Source: Peteryoungia algae
Lineage (GTDB): Bacteria; Pseudomonadota; Alphaproteobacteria; Rhizobiales; Rhizobiaceae
DNA length: 64,000 nucleotides
Reading direction: 5' to 3'
Assembly: GCF_030369675.1 (NCBI RefSeq)
Contig: NZ_CP128477.1
Coordinates: 3,738,501 to 3,802,500, forward strand
Shown here: in pieces, positions 8,755 through 17,410 of the stretch
Layout of the letters: each line of letters begins with the position of its first letter
Numbering within the stretch: position 1 is the first letter of the stretch
Notes under the pieces: generated by a model
Databases searched by the model: none
Seen by the model: the letters and a program-made list of their open reading frames with translations, nothing else
Told to the model about the DNA's origin: nothing
Made by a program: the position numbers and the translations under genes

Positions 8755-8783
8755 TTGTCACAAATGTTTCACCCAACTGACAT
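8755..8783 (+). promoter_or_regulatory. Pho box (PhoB binding site) before pstS
   Basis: Three 7-mers in exact 11-bp phasing: TTGTCAC (8755), GTTTCAC (8766) and CTGACAT (8777), each separated by 4 bases. They match the CTGTCAT direct-repeat pattern bound by PhoB, which replaces the -35 contact. The pstS start codon is about 100 bp downstream. Confidence 0.85.
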
Positions 8784-8880
8784 AAAAGCGTGAGCCTAGA
8801 GCCGCTAGAACGCAGCGGTCGACGCTTGGCACTCGCCGCGACGGCCGCAAAGACACACAAGCCCATTCCGGGAGATGATC

Positions 8881-9921
8881 ATGAACGCTCTGAAACTTTC
8901 CGTAGCTGCCTTGGCGGCCTCCGTGGCCTTCGCCGGCGCTGCTGTAGCCCGCGACCAGATCCAGATTGCTGGTTCCTCCACCGTTCTGCCCTATGCCTCT
9001 ATCGTTGCCGAAGCCTTCGGCGAGAACACCGACTTCGGAACTCCGGTTGTTGAGTCCGGCGGTTCTGGCGCTGGCCGCAAGAAGCTCTGCGAAGGCGTGG
9101 GCGAGAACACCATCGACATCGCCAATTCGTCGTCGCGCATCTCCAAGTCTGACATCGAGCTCTGCAAGACCAACGGCGTGACCGACATCCAGGAAGTTCG
9201 CATCGGTTACGACGGCATCGTCTTTGCCTCGGACATCAATGGTCCGGAATATGCCTTCACCGCCGCTGACTGGCACAACGCTCTCGCGGCCAAGGTCGTC
9301 AAGGACGGCCAGCTGGTCGACAACCCCTACAAGGCCTGGAATGAAATCCGCGCCGACCTGCCGGCTCAGCCGATCCTGGCCTTCGTTCCGGGCACCAAGC
9401 ACGGTACCCGCGAAGTGTTCGACACCAAGGTCATCATTGCTGGTTGCGAAGATAACGGCACGTTTGAAGCCCTGAAGACGGCAGCCGGTGGCGACGAAGA
9501 CAAGGCTGAAGAAGGCTGCATGGCGCTCCGCACCGATGGCGTATCGGTCGACATCGACGGCGACTACACCGAGACGCTCTCCCGCGTCGACGCCAACAAG
9601 AACGCGATCGGCGTCTTCGGTCTGTCCTTCTACCAGAACAACACCGACAAGCTGCGCGTAGCAACCATGGGCGGCGTCGTGCCGTCGGTCGAAACCATCG
9701 CCAAGGGCGAATACCCGGTTTCGCGTCCGCTCTACTTCTACGTCAAGAACGCGCATCTCGACGTCATCCCGGGTCTCCAGGAATACGTAGAGTTCTTCGT
9801 CTCGGACGAAATGGCCGGCCCGGATGGCCCGCTGGCTGCCTACGGTCTCGTTTCCGACCCGGAACTGGCCAAGACGCAGGAAGCCGTCAAGGCCCGCACG
9901 CCGATGGCGCCGCTGAACTGA
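8881..9921 (+). CDS. pstS: Phosphate ABC transporter substrate-binding protein PstS
   Basis: Periplasmic high-affinity phosphate receptor that feeds the PstCAB importer. The 346-residue precursor starts with a signal peptide of about 23 residues ending AGAAVA before RDQIQIAGSSTVLPYA, the phosphate-binding GSST loop. The second ligand region SGGSGAGRKKLCEG and the IANSSSRIS block follow, then FVPGTKHGTREVF. Of the adjacent ATGs at 8875 and 8881, the second is chosen because GGAG (8871-8874) abuts the first and is well spaced from the second. Transcription should come from the Pho box upstream, so expression rises when phosphate is low. A strong hairpin after the stop codon likely makes pstS mRNA more abundant than the membrane-component part of the operon. 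Confidence 0.96.
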   Translation: MNALKLSVAALAASVAFAGAAVARDQIQIAGSSTVLPYASIVAEAFGENTDFGTPVVESGGSGAGRKKLCEGVGENTIDIANSSSRISKSDIELCKTNGVTDIQEVRIGYDGIVFASDINGPEYAFTAADWHNALAAKVVKDGQLVDNPYKAWNEIRADLPAQPILAFVPGTKHGTREVFDTKVIIAGCEDNGTFEALKTAAGGDEDKAEEGCMALRTDGVSVDIDGDYTETLSRVDANKNAIGVFGLSFYQNNTDKLRVATMGGVVPSVETIAKGEYPVSRPLYFYVKNAHLDVIPGLQEYVEFFVSDEMAGPDGPLAAYGLVSDPELAKTQEAVKARTPMAPLN

Positions 9922-9933
9922 TCTGACGCAGCG

Positions 9934-9965
9934 ACCGGCGGCACGAAGCGTGCCGCCGGTTTCTT
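9934..9965 (+). terminator. Hairpin/attenuator between pstS and pstC
   Basis: ACCGGCGGCAC (9934-9944) pairs perfectly with GTGCCGCCGGT (9950-9960) around a 5-base loop, followed by a T-rich tract. In this position it can act as a partial terminator or mRNA stabiliser that sets binding protein above permease levels. Confidence 0.85.
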
Positions 9966-9977
9966 TCTGCTGGGGAA

Positions 9978-11450
9978 ATGGCGGGTAACATGAACGCGAG
10001 CATCATCGTCCTCTGTATTCTAGTGCTTGCGGCACTCGGCTTCGTTCTCGGCCGGCGGCAGGCTCTTTCCGTTTCGGCCGCACGCGGCACGAAGCTTCAC
10101 TCTCTGCCCGGCTATTACGGACAGGTCGTCGGCCTTGTCACGGCTGTCCCGGCTCTGTTGTTGCTGATGGCTTGGCTCTTCATTCAGCCGGCAATCGTTG
10201 AAGGCCGCATCGCGGCGACCATTCCCGACAGCATCGTGCCCGAGGGTGGTGCCCAGAGTCTGGTCATGGCGGATGTCCGGCGCATAGCGGATGGTCTGAG
10301 CGCTGTCGAGGCTCGCGCTGCCGAGGCCGGTGCCGACGTCAATGTCGAGGCGCTCGACGCCGGCAATGTCCGCGCTCGGCTCGCCGAGGTCGGCGTTGCT
10401 CTCGGCTCAGACGTGCCGGTGGAAGTTTTCGAGGCGGCCAAGTCTTACCGTAGCCAGTCCGATTTCGGTCACCTGCTGATGACGATCGCCGTGCTGGCGC
10501 TTGCCATTGCCGCTTTGCCGCTGGCCTATGTCCGCATCAACCCGGAACTGCGCGCACGCAATCTGAGCGAAAGTTTCGTCAAGACGGTGCTCCTCCTCTC
10601 GTCGCTGGTCGCCATTCTGACGACCGTCGGGATCGTCGGATCGCTCGTCTTTGAAACCTACGTATTCTTCACCATGTATCCGGCGAGCGAGTTCTTCTTC
10701 TCGACCGTCTGGAACCCGCAATTCCGTGGTGGCTCTGAACTTGGCATCCTGCCGCTGCTCTGGGGCACCTTCTACGTCTCCATCATCTCGCTGATCGTCG
10801 CTGTTCCGATCGGTCTGATGATCGCGGTCTATCTGTCGGAATATGCCGGTCCGACCACCCGCAGCATCGTCAAGCCGGCAATCGAAGTTCTGGCGGGCAT
10901 TCCGACCATCGTCTACGGTCTGTTCGCCCTGGTCACTGTCGGTCCCTTCCTCCGTGATTATTTCGCCGAGCCCCTCGGCCTCGGGACGTCTTCGTCTTCC
11001 GTCCTGACTGCGGGCCTCGTAATGGGCGTGATGATCATCCCCTTCGTCAGCTCGCTGTCGGACGATATCATCAACGCCGTGCCGCAGACTTTGCGCGATG
11101 GCTCTTACGCGCTGGGCTCGACCCAGTCTGAGACGATCAGGCAGGTGGTTCTTCCGGCGGCACTTCCGGGCATTGTCGGTGCGATCCTGCTGGCCGCGAG
11201 CCGCGCCATCGGTGAGACCATGATCGTGGTTCTCGGAGCCGGTGCATCTGCCAAGCTCGACATCAATCCCTTCGAGGCGATGACCACGGTAACGGTCAAG
11301 ATCGTCAGCCAGCTGACCGGTGACACGGAATTCGCAAGTCCCGAGACCCTCGTCGCCTTCGCCCTCGGCCTCACCCTCTTCGTCATCACCCTCGGCCTCA
11401 ACGTCGTGGCCCTTTACATTGTCCGCAAGTACCGGGAGCAGTACGAATGA
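9978..11450 (+). CDS. pstC: Phosphate ABC transporter permease PstC
   Basis: Inner-membrane channel half of the Pst importer. The 490-residue protein is longer than E. coli PstC (about 320). The conserved permease core occupies the last ~290 residues, with YVSIISLIVAVPIGLMIAVYLSEYA, GIPTIVYGLFALVTVGPFLRD and the ABC-contact EAA loop region around SYALGSTQSETIRQVVLPAALPG. The extra N-terminal ~190 residues carry two or three more membrane helices and a soluble segment rich in Ala, Glu and Val (IPDSIVPEGGAQSLVMAD onward). Such extension is common in alphaproteobacterial PstC. Start ATG at 9978 follows GGGGAA; an ATG four codons in is possible. The gene overlaps pstA by the 4-bp ATGA. Confidence 0.95.
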   Translation: MAGNMNASIIVLCILVLAALGFVLGRRQALSVSAARGTKLHSLPGYYGQVVGLVTAVPALLLLMAWLFIQPAIVEGRIAATIPDSIVPEGGAQSLVMADVRRIADGLSAVEARAAEAGADVNVEALDAGNVRARLAEVGVALGSDVPVEVFEAAKSYRSQSDFGHLLMTIAVLALAIAALPLAYVRINPELRARNLSESFVKTVLLLSSLVAILTTVGIVGSLVFETYVFFTMYPASEFFFSTVWNPQFRGGSELGILPLLWGTFYVSIISLIVAVPIGLMIAVYLSEYAGPTTRSIVKPAIEVLAGIPTIVYGLFALVTVGPFLRDYFAEPLGLGTSSSSVLTAGLVMGVMIIPFVSSLSDDIINAVPQTLRDGSYALGSTQSETIRQVVLPAALPGIVGAILLAASRAIGETMIVVLGAGASAKLDINPFEAMTTVTVKIVSQLTGDTEFASPETLVAFALGLTLFVITLGLNVVALYIVRKYREQYE

Positions 11451-12799
11451 CCGATCTCACCGCTATCGGAGCCCCGATGCCTGCGGAAAAGAAGTCGATC
11501 CTCACGGTCGATGATCGCACGCGCAACCGCAACAAGGCCGAAGTCCGCTTCCGCATGTGGGGCAAGGCAGCCGTCACCTTCGGCATCGTTGCACTGATCG
11601 GACTTCTGCTCTCCATCATGTCGAACGGCTTGTCCTCGTTCCAGCAGACCTTCGTCACGCTGGACGTCTATCTGGATCCGGCAAAACTCGACAAGGCTGG
11701 CAATCGCGACCCGGCGGACATTGCCAAGGTCACCACGTTTGGCTATGCGCCGCTCATCGAGCAGGCCGTGGCCAGGGCGCTGGAAGACAAGGGACTTGCT
11801 GCCGAGGGCCTGACGCCCAAGGCTGCTGCCGAGCTCATCTCGAAGGAAGCGGCCGCCGATCTGCGCCGCTTCGTCATCGCCGATCCCTCCGTGATCGGCC
11901 AGACCTACCCCTTCGACTTCCTCGCCGGTGGCCGTATTGACGGCTACTACAAGGGTCGCGTGACGATGGAGAGCGCGGCTCTCGATCGCAATGTCTCGCC
12001 GGAACAGCTCGTTCTTGCGGACAATTTGAAGGAAGCCGGCATTCTGGTGACGAAGTTCAATTGGGGCTTTTTCACCGCGCCTGACGCATCCGATACGCGT
12101 CCGGAGGCCGCAGGCCTCGGTGTCGCCATCATCGGTTCAGCCTATATGATGCTGATCGTGCTGGTGCTGTCGCTACCTCTCGGTGTCGCGACGTCGATCT
12201 ATCTCGAGGAGTTCGCGCCGCAGAACTGGTTCACCGACCTGATCGAGGTCAATATCGCCAATCTCGCCGCCGTGCCCTCGATCGTCTTCGGTATTCTGGG
12301 CCTTGCCGTCCTGATCAATTTTGTCGGCCTGCCGCAATCGGCTCCGATCGTCGGCGGTCTCGTTCTCACGCTGATGACGCTGCCCACGATCATCATCGCC
12401 ACCCGCTCGGCACTCAAGGCCGTGCCTCCGTCGATCCGCGATGCTGCACTCGGCGTCGGCGCCTCGAAGATGCAGTCGATCTTCCATCACGTCCTGCCGC
12501 TTGCCATGCCGGGCATCCTGACTGGCGCGATCATCGGTCTCGCCCGTGCGCTCGGTGAAACAGCGCCGCTGCTCCTGATTGGCATGGTTGCCTTCGTGCG
12601 CGAATACCCGGCCGGTCCGCCGGACGGCTTCTTCCAGCCGGCCTCCGCTTTGCCGGTCCAGGTCTATAACTGGACCCAGCGTGGCGACCCGGCCTTCGTG
12701 GAGCGTGCCTCCGGTGCGATTATCGTGCTCCTCGTGTTCCTGATCCTGATGAACCTGATCGCAATCATTCTTCGTCGCCGCTTCGAGCGTCGCTGGTAA
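11447..12799 (+). CDS. pstA: Phosphate ABC transporter permease PstA
   Basis: Second membrane channel subunit of the Pst importer. The 450-residue protein has an early helix ([17 protein letters not shown]) and a periplasmic loop of roughly 150 residues. The permease core follows with [41 protein letters not shown], and the EAA-like loop [24 protein letters not shown] that contacts PstB. Like PstC here, it is about 150 residues longer than the enterobacterial protein because of the N-terminal insert, part of the DUF3333-type extension known in alphaproteobacteria. The start overlaps the pstC stop, indicating translational coupling. Confidence 0.95.
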   Translation: MTDLTAIGAPMPAEKKSILTVDDRTRNRNKAEVRFRMWGKAAVTFGIVALIGLLLSIMSNGLSSFQQTFVTLDVYLDPAKLDKAGNRDPADIAKVTTFGYAPLIEQAVARALEDKGLAAEGLTPKAAAELISKEAAADLRRFVIADPSVIGQTYPFDFLAGGRIDGYYKGRVTMESAALDRNVSPEQLVLADNLKEAGILVTKFNWGFFTAPDASDTRPEAAGLGVAIIGSAYMMLIVLVLSLPLGVATSIYLEEFAPQNWFTDLIEVNIANLAAVPSIVFGILGLAVLINFVGLPQSAPIVGGLVLTLMTLPTIIIATRSALKAVPPSIRDAALGVGASKMQSIFHHVLPLAMPGILTGAIIGLARALGETAPLLLIGMVAFVREYPAGPPDGFFQPASALPVQVYNWTQRGDPAFVERASGAIIVLLVFLILMNLIAIILRRRFERRW

Positions 12800-12807
12800 G
12801 GAGTTAT

Positions 12808-13620
12808 ATGATGATGAACAATCTCGCGACCAAGATGACCACGACGAAAGCGCCACCCATGACTGAAAGCAAAATCACCGCCCGCAACGTGCAGGTGTTT
12901 TACGGTGACAAGCACGCCCTCAAGGACGTCAACATCGACATCCGCCCCCGCTCCGTTACGGCCTTCATCGGACCGTCGGGCTGCGGCAAGTCGACCTTCC
13001 TGCGCTGCATCAACCGCATGAACGACACGATTGCGAGCTGCCGCGTCGAGGGAAACATCCAGATCGATGCGGAAAACATCTACGACCCCAAGGTTGACCC
13101 CGTGCAACTGCGCGCCAAGGTCGGCATGGTTTTCCAGAAACCCAACCCCTTCCCGAAGTCGATCTACGAAAATGTCGCCTATGGTCCGCGCATTCACGGC
13201 CTGGCCCGCAACAAGGCCGAGCTGGACGAGATCGTCTCGATCGCGTTGCAGAAGGCCGGCCTCTGGAATGAGGTGAAGGATCGTCTCGACTCTGCCGGGA
13301 CCGGCCTCTCCGGTGGTCAGCAGCAGCGTCTCTGCATCGCGCGTGCCGTTGCCGTCAGCCCCGAAGTCATCCTGATGGATGAGCCCTGCTCGGCGCTCGA
13401 CCCGATCGCGACTGCAAAGGTCGAGGAGCTGATCCATGAACTGCGCGAGAACTTCACGATCGTGATCGTAACCCACTCGATGCAGCAGGCCGCCCGCGTT
13501 TCCCAGCGCACGGCTATGTTCCACCTCGGCGAGCTGGTCGAGGAGAACGACACTGACAAGATGTTCACCAACCCGGATGACCAGCGCACCCAGGATTACA
13601 TCATGGGCCGCTTCGGCTGA
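12808..13620 (+). CDS. pstB: Phosphate ABC transporter ATP-binding protein PstB
   Basis: ATPase that powers phosphate import by PstCA, on the cytoplasmic face. In the 270-residue protein, Walker [10 protein letters not shown] lies near residue 52, the Q-loop [18 protein letters not shown] near 112, the ABC signature [14 protein letters not shown] near 170, Walker [14 protein letters not shown] near 188, and the H-loop THSMQQA near 223. [14 protein letters not shown] is typical of PstB rather than other importers. Start chosen at the first of three consecutive ATGs, with AAGGAG 6 bases upstream; the first ~18 residues before [15 protein letters not shown] are variable. It follows pstA with an 8-bp gap. 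Confidence 0.97.
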   Translation: MMMNNLATKMTTTKAPPMTESKITARNVQVFYGDKHALKDVNIDIRPRSVTAFIGPSGCGKSTFLRCINRMNDTIASCRVEGNIQIDAENIYDPKVDPVQLRAKVGMVFQKPNPFPKSIYENVAYGPRIHGLARNKAELDEIVSIALQKAGLWNEVKDRLDSAGTGLSGGQQQRLCIARAVAVSPEVILMDEPCSALDPIATAKVEELIHELRENFTIVIVTHSMQQAARVSQRTAMFHLGELVEENDTDKMFTNPDDQRTQDYIMGRFG

Positions 13621-13666
13621 GCCCTGACGTCATTCACGGTTGAACTCAATTTCAAGGACGTTTCAA

Positions 13667-14380
13667 ATGGGCTCCTCTCACATCTACTCGGCCTTCGACG
13701 AGGAACTGAAGTTCCTGATGCGCCGCATCTCCGAAATGGGCGGTCTTGCGGAACAGATGGTCGCCGAAAGCGTGCGCTCGCTGGTCAATTCCGACGCCGC
13801 ACTTGCGCAGAAGGTCATTTCTGACGACGTCGTCATGGATGCCATGGAACGCGAGATCGGTGACAAGGCGATCGTGACCATCGCCAAGCGCCAGCCGGTC
13901 GCATCAGACCTGCGCGAAATCATCGGCGCTCTTCGCATCGCTGCGGACCTCGAGCGTGTCGGCGATCTCGGCAAGAGCAACTCCAAGCGTGTGGTGGCCA
14001 TTCAGGCGACCGGCGTTCCGCGCAAGCTCGCCCGTGGCCTCGAACATCTCTCGGACCTGGCGCTTGCCCAGCTCAAGGAAGTGCTCGACGTCTATACGAC
14101 GCGCTCGGCCGAGAAGGCCAAGTCGATCCGTGATCGCGACGAGGAAATCGACGCAATCTACACCTCGCTGTTCCGCGAACTCCTGACCTACATGATGGAA
14201 GATCCGCGCAACATCACGAGCTGCACGCATCTTCTGTTCTGCGCCAAGAACATCGAGCGTATCGGCGATCACGCGACGAATATCGCGGAGACGATCTATT
14301 ACATGACGACCGGCGCACAGCCGGAAGGCGAGCGCCCGAAGGAAGACCTCACCTCTTCCGTCGGTGCGATCACCGAGTGA
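13667..14380 (+). CDS. phoU: Phosphate signalling protein PhoU
   Basis: Cytoplasmic helical adaptor that links Pst transport activity to PhoR and keeps PhoB off when phosphate is plentiful. The 237-residue protein has the two three-helix PhoU repeats. The metal-cluster motifs are of the E/DxxxD kind, for example DDVVMDAMEREIGDKAI in repeat one with LREIIGALRIAADLERVGDL, and RELLTYMMEDPRNITSCTHLLFCAKNIERIGDHATNIAE in outline in repeat two. The ATG at 13667 follows AAGGA by 9 bases. An in-frame TTG at 13640 is less likely. It sits between pstB and phoB, the classical order. Confidence 0.96.
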   Translation: MGSSHIYSAFDEELKFLMRRISEMGGLAEQMVAESVRSLVNSDAALAQKVISDDVVMDAMEREIGDKAIVTIAKRQPVASDLREIIGALRIAADLERVGDLGKSNSKRVVAIQATGVPRKLARGLEHLSDLALAQLKEVLDVYTTRSAEKAKSIRDRDEEIDAIYTSLFRELLTYMMEDPRNITSCTHLLFCAKNIERIGDHATNIAETIYYMTTGAQPEGERPKEDLTSSVGAITE

Positions 14381-14405
14381 TGTTGGCCAGCGAGGTTGGT
14401 TTTTG

Positions 14406-15089
14406 ATGCAGCCGAAGATAGCCGTGGTGGAAGACGAGGAGGCCCTGTCGGTCCTCCTCCGTTACAACCTTGAAGCCGAGGGATACGAAGTCGAGACGAT
14501 CCTGCGGGGGGACGAGGCAGAGATCCGCCTGCAGGAGCGGGTTCCCGATCTCTTGATCCTCGACTGGATGCTCCCGGGCGTCTCGGGCATCGAGCTCTGC
14601 CGGCGCCTGCGTGTGCGCCCCGAAACCGAGCGCCTGCCAATCATCATGCTGACCGCCCGTGGCGAGGAAAGCGAGCGGGTTCGTGGCCTGGCGACGGGAG
14701 CAGATGACTATGTCGTGAAGCCCTTCTCCACGCCGGAACTGATGGCTCGCGTCAAGGCCATGCTGCGGCGTGCCAAGCCCGAGGTTCTCTCCAGCGTCCT
14801 GCGTTGCGGGGACATAGAGCTCGACCGTGAGACACATCGTGTTCATCGCAAGAGCCGCGAGGTTCGTCTCGGTCCGACGGAATTCCGGCTCTTGGAATTC
14901 CTCATGGCCTCCCCGGGGCGCGTCTATTCCCGGTCTCAGCTGCTGGACGGTGTCTGGGGACATGACATTTATGTCGACGAGCGCACCGTCGATGTGCATG
15001 TCGGCCGCCTGCGCAAGGCGCTGAATTTCTCCAACATGCAGGATGTCATTCGCACGGTTCGCGGTGCGGGCTACTCCATGGAAGCCTGA
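14406..15089 (+). CDS. phoB: Phosphate regulon response regulator PhoB
   Basis: OmpR-class DNA-binding response regulator phosphorylated by PhoR; binds Pho boxes such as the one at 8755-8783. The 227 residues comprise a receiver with acidic pocket VEDEE (8-12), phospho-acceptor Asp53 in LILDWMLPG, switch Thr in MLTARGEE and Lys in DDYVVKPFS near 105. The winged helix covers about 130-227, with the recognition region YVDERTVDVHVGRLRKAL. The start at 14406 is fixed by homology to the PKIAVVEDE opening; its ribosome site (GAGGTTGG) is modest, so translation may be partly coupled to phoU, which ends 25 bp earlier. A terminator follows, closing the island. Confidence 0.97.
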   Translation: MQPKIAVVEDEEALSVLLRYNLEAEGYEVETILRGDEAEIRLQERVPDLLILDWMLPGVSGIELCRRLRVRPETERLPIIMLTARGEESERVRGLATGADDYVVKPFSTPELMARVKAMLRRAKPEVLSSVLRCGDIELDRETHRVHRKSREVRLGPTEFRLLEFLMASPGRVYSRSQLLDGVWGHDIYVDERTVDVHVGRLRKALNFSNMQDVIRTVRGAGYSMEA

Positions 15090-15109
15090 ACCGGCTTGCC
15101 AGACGATCG

Positions 15110-15146
15110 AAGGGGCCGCGCGGATCATCCGCTGCGGCCCCTTTTC
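15110..15146 (+). terminator. Intrinsic terminator after phoB
   Basis: AAGGGGCCGC (15110-15119) pairs with GCGGCCCCTT (15134-15143), and a TTTT tract follows. It closes the phosphate operon. Confidence 0.9.
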
Positions 15147-15219
15147 CTTGTTGGTGCGGGCGCCAAAAGAAAACGGGCCCCGAAGGACCCGTTGGATGTC
15201 TCTGTCTCTGGCCGAGGGA

Positions 15220-15753
15220 TCAGCGAGCCTTGCGGCGTTCACTGACCGGCTGATAGGCGAGCTTTGCATGGTAAGTGCAGTAGGGCGCGCTGTCGGCGAT
15301 TTCGCAGCCGCAGAAGTGGAAGTCGTCCTTCATCGGATCGCCGATCGGCCACTTGCAGGTCCGCTCGGTCAGTTCCGTCAGTGCCAGGCGGCGCGAAATC
15401 GGAACAACCACGTTCAGGGAACGCCGAACTTCGACCTCTTCGTAGGCCTCGACCTCGATCTCTTCCTTCAGCATCGTGGCGCCTGCAGCGCGGGTGACGG
15501 TGCGGGTGGTCGTGCTGGCTGCCGGGCGGTTCTGGAAACTTGCCGGACGCTGCGTCTGTGCAGGGCGCTTGGCCGGACGTGCTGCAGACGAGTTGCCGCC
15601 TGCCTTGGCGCGACCCGGAAGGTTAAGCCGGTGCACTTTGCCGATTACGGCGTTTCGGCTTACGCCGCCCAGTTGCGCTGCAATCTGGCTTGCGCTCAGG
15701 CCTTCGGCCCAGAGGCGCTTGAGTCTTTCAACCCTCTCATCAGTCCAGTTCAT
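15220..15753 (-). CDS. gcrA: GcrA cell cycle regulator
   Basis: Sigma-70 cofactor found in alphaproteobacteria that activates promoters carrying m6A-methylated GANTC sites made by CcrM. The 177-residue protein opens NWTDERVERLKRLWAEGLS and continues ASQIAAQLGGVSRNAVIGKV, the GcrA helix-turn-helix. A variable Ala/Arg/Thr-rich linker follows, then the sigma-interacting C-terminal domain with CKWPIGDPMKDDFHFCGC and PYCTYHAKLAYQP. The cysteines and CKWP motif are conserved. Start at 15753 rather than 15762, because GGAG touches the upstream ATG and is 9 bases from the inner one. The upstream gap is extraordinarily rich in GANTC and holds a CtrA-like box, so cell-cycle autoregulation is likely. 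Confidence 0.96.
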   Translation of the reverse strand: MNWTDERVERLKRLWAEGLSASQIAAQLGGVSRNAVIGKVHRLNLPGRAKAGGNSSAARPAKRPAQTQRPASFQNRPAASTTTRTVTRAAGATMLKEEIEVEAYEEVEVRRSLNVVVPISRRLALTELTERTCKWPIGDPMKDDFHFCGCEIADSAPYCTYHAKLAYQPVSERRKAR

Positions 15754-15788
15754 GCCATTCATCTCCGCCGCTCGCGTCTGTCATGGCA

Positions 15789-16052
15789 GAATCCGTCACC
15801 GTTGCTTCGAATGAATCCGAAACAAAACCGCCTCGATATTGTCGGTGAGCACTTCCGCCGCATGCAATCTGTTAATAAAATTTAACCTAGAGGTCGGCTG
15901 ACTCCGTGACAAGAGTCGCGGGAATCATCTGGAATCGATTTCGCGGTTTTCCCCAACTTGCTTCCCGAGTGAGTCAAGTATGCAACAGATGGAATCTTCG
16001 CCGGCACTCGTCCTGCGCGTGTTGGCCGAAATCGCTCCAACTGCCGCGATTC
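15789..16052. promoter_or_regulatory. GANTC (CcrM methylation site) cluster in the gcrA-argD gap
   Basis: Nine GANTC sites begin at 15789, 15813, 15900, 15913, 15922, 15932, 15971, 15992 and 16048, against roughly one expected by chance in 264 bp. Six of them fall within 97 bp. A tenth (15721) lies just inside gcrA. The whole 438-bp gap (15754-16191) contains no credible protein-coding frame. GcrA acts at methylated GANTC, so the cluster is probably regulatory for gcrA itself, for argD, or for an unannotated RNA. Confidence 0.8.
15872..15887. promoter_or_regulatory. CtrA-like box upstream of gcrA
   Basis: TTAA-N6-TTAACC, close to the CtrA consensus TTAA-N7-TTAAC with one base less spacing. 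It lies about 120 bp before the gcrA start. CtrA represses gcrA in Caulobacter, so the placement makes sense, but binding is inferred. Confidence 0.45.
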
Positions 16053-16064
16053 CTGCAGAAAACG

Positions 16065-16093
16065 TTGACATTGCAAGGGTGAGTGGGGATAGT
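16065..16093 (+). promoter_or_regulatory. Sigma-70 promoter upstream of argD
   Basis: A perfect TTGACA -35 (16065-16070), a 17-bp spacer and GATAGT (16088-16093) as -10. The expected start point near 16100 falls at the foot of the hairpin described next. Confidence 0.65.
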
Positions 16094-16099
16094 GCCCGC

Positions 16100-16126
16100 G
16101 CCGCCGCAAGGCGGCATTTTTAATTT
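16100..16126 (+). terminator. Terminator-like hairpin in the argD leader
   Basis: GCCGCC-GCAA-GGCGGC (16100-16115), a 6-bp GC stem with a stable GNRA-type loop, followed by ATTTTTAATTTTTT. It lies 66 bp before argD. It could end an upstream non-coding transcript or attenuate argD. Confidence 0.7.
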
Positions 16127-16191
16127 TTTCGGAGCCTCGTGGAGGCCGCACCGTCCGGTGTGACGGATTGTCGAAAAGGATCGTGAACGCC

Positions 16192-17394
16192 ATGGCCGAA
16201 GCTACGCCGCTCTACCAGACCTATAATCGGGCGCCGCTGCGTTTCGAACGAGGCGAGGGCGTCTGGTTGGTGACGGAAAGCGGCGAGCGCTATCTCGACT
16301 TCGCAGCCGGTGTCGCCGTCACGTCTGTCGGTCATGGTCATCCGCATGTCGTCGGTGCCCTCAAGGACCAGGCCGACAAGGTCTGGCACCTGTCGAACCT
16401 CTACGAAGTGCCGGGTCAGGAGGCGCTGGCCAGGCGCCTGGCGGAGGTCACCTTCGCCGAGCGCGTCTTCTTCACCAATTCCGGCGCAGAAGCGCTGGAA
16501 TGCGCGATCAAGACTGCCCGCCGTTACCACTTCGCCAAGGGGCATCAGGAGAAATTCCACATCATCACCATGGAAGGCGCCTTCCACGGCCGAACCATTG
16601 CGACGATCGCCGCAGGTGGCCAGGAGAAATATCTGGAAGGTTTCGGTCCCAAAGCGCCTGGCTTCGACCAGGTGCCGTTTGGCGATCTTGAGGCACTCAA
16701 GGCCGCGATCACGGATTCAACGGCTGGCATTCTGGTCGAGCCGGTCCAGGGCGAGGGCGGCATCCGTCCGATCCCTGTCGAAATGCTGCGGGCGCTGCGC
16801 GACCTCTGTGACGAGCACGGCTTGCTGCTGATCCTTGATGAAGTCCAGTGCGGCGTCGGCAGGACCGGCAAGCTTTTCGCGCATGAATGGGCCGGCATCA
16901 CCCCGGACCTTATGGCGGTTGCCAAGGGCATCGGCGGCGGGTTCCCGCTCGGTGCCTGCCTTGCGACCGAGGAAGCCGCTTCTGGCATGAAACCCGGCAC
17001 CCACGGCTCGACCTATGGCGGCAACCCGCTCGCCATGGCCGTCGGCAATGCCGTGCTCGATGTCGTGCTCGCGGACGGTTTTCTCGACAACGTGCGCGAC
17101 ACGGCGCTGGTCTTCCGCCAGGGCCTCGCTTCGCTGAAGGACCGTTTCCCGGATGTGATCGAGGATGTGCGCGGCGAAGGCCTGATGCTGGGGATCAAGG
17201 CCAAGGTTCCGAATACCGACCTTCTGATGGCAATGCGTGACGAGCATCTGCTCGGTGTTCCCGCCGGCGACAACGTGATCCGCCTGCTGCCGCCGCTGAC
17301 GGTTACGGCAGAGGAAGCGCGCGACGGCCTCGCCCGCATCGAACACGCAGCCGAACAGATCCGCGCCAAAGCTGCAGTCGCAGCCTCTGCCTAA
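16192..17394 (+). CDS. argD: Acetylornithine aminotransferase
   Basis: PLP enzyme converting N-acetylglutamate semialdehyde to N-acetylornithine in arginine synthesis; related enzymes also act on succinyl-diaminopimelate. The 400-residue class-III aminotransferase shows [19 protein letters not shown] near residue 38 and the PLP-phosphate contact [16 protein letters not shown] near 96. The [15 protein letters not shown] block with the PLP Asp lies near 213, and the Schiff-base Lys in [14 protein letters not shown] near 243. The ATG at 16192 has AAGGA 11 bases upstream; a GTG three codons earlier is in frame but sits too close to that site. argF follows after 16 bp, so the two are one operon. 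Confidence 0.95.
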   Translation: MAEATPLYQTYNRAPLRFERGEGVWLVTESGERYLDFAAGVAVTSVGHGHPHVVGALKDQADKVWHLSNLYEVPGQEALARRLAEVTFAERVFFTNSGAEALECAIKTARRYHFAKGHQEKFHIITMEGAFHGRTIATIAAGGQEKYLEGFGPKAPGFDQVPFGDLEALKAAITDSTAGILVEPVQGEGGIRPIPVEMLRALRDLCDEHGLLLILDEVQCGVGRTGKLFAHEWAGITPDLMAVAKGIGGGFPLGACLATEEAASGMKPGTHGSTYGGNPLAMAVGNAVLDVVLADGFLDNVRDTALVFRQGLASLKDRFPDVIEDVRGEGLMLGIKAKVPNTDLLMAMRDEHLLGVPAGDNVIRLLPPLTVTAEEARDGLARIEHAAEQIRAKAAVAASA

Positions 17395-17410
17395 GACAGG
17401 ACGCTCTCTC

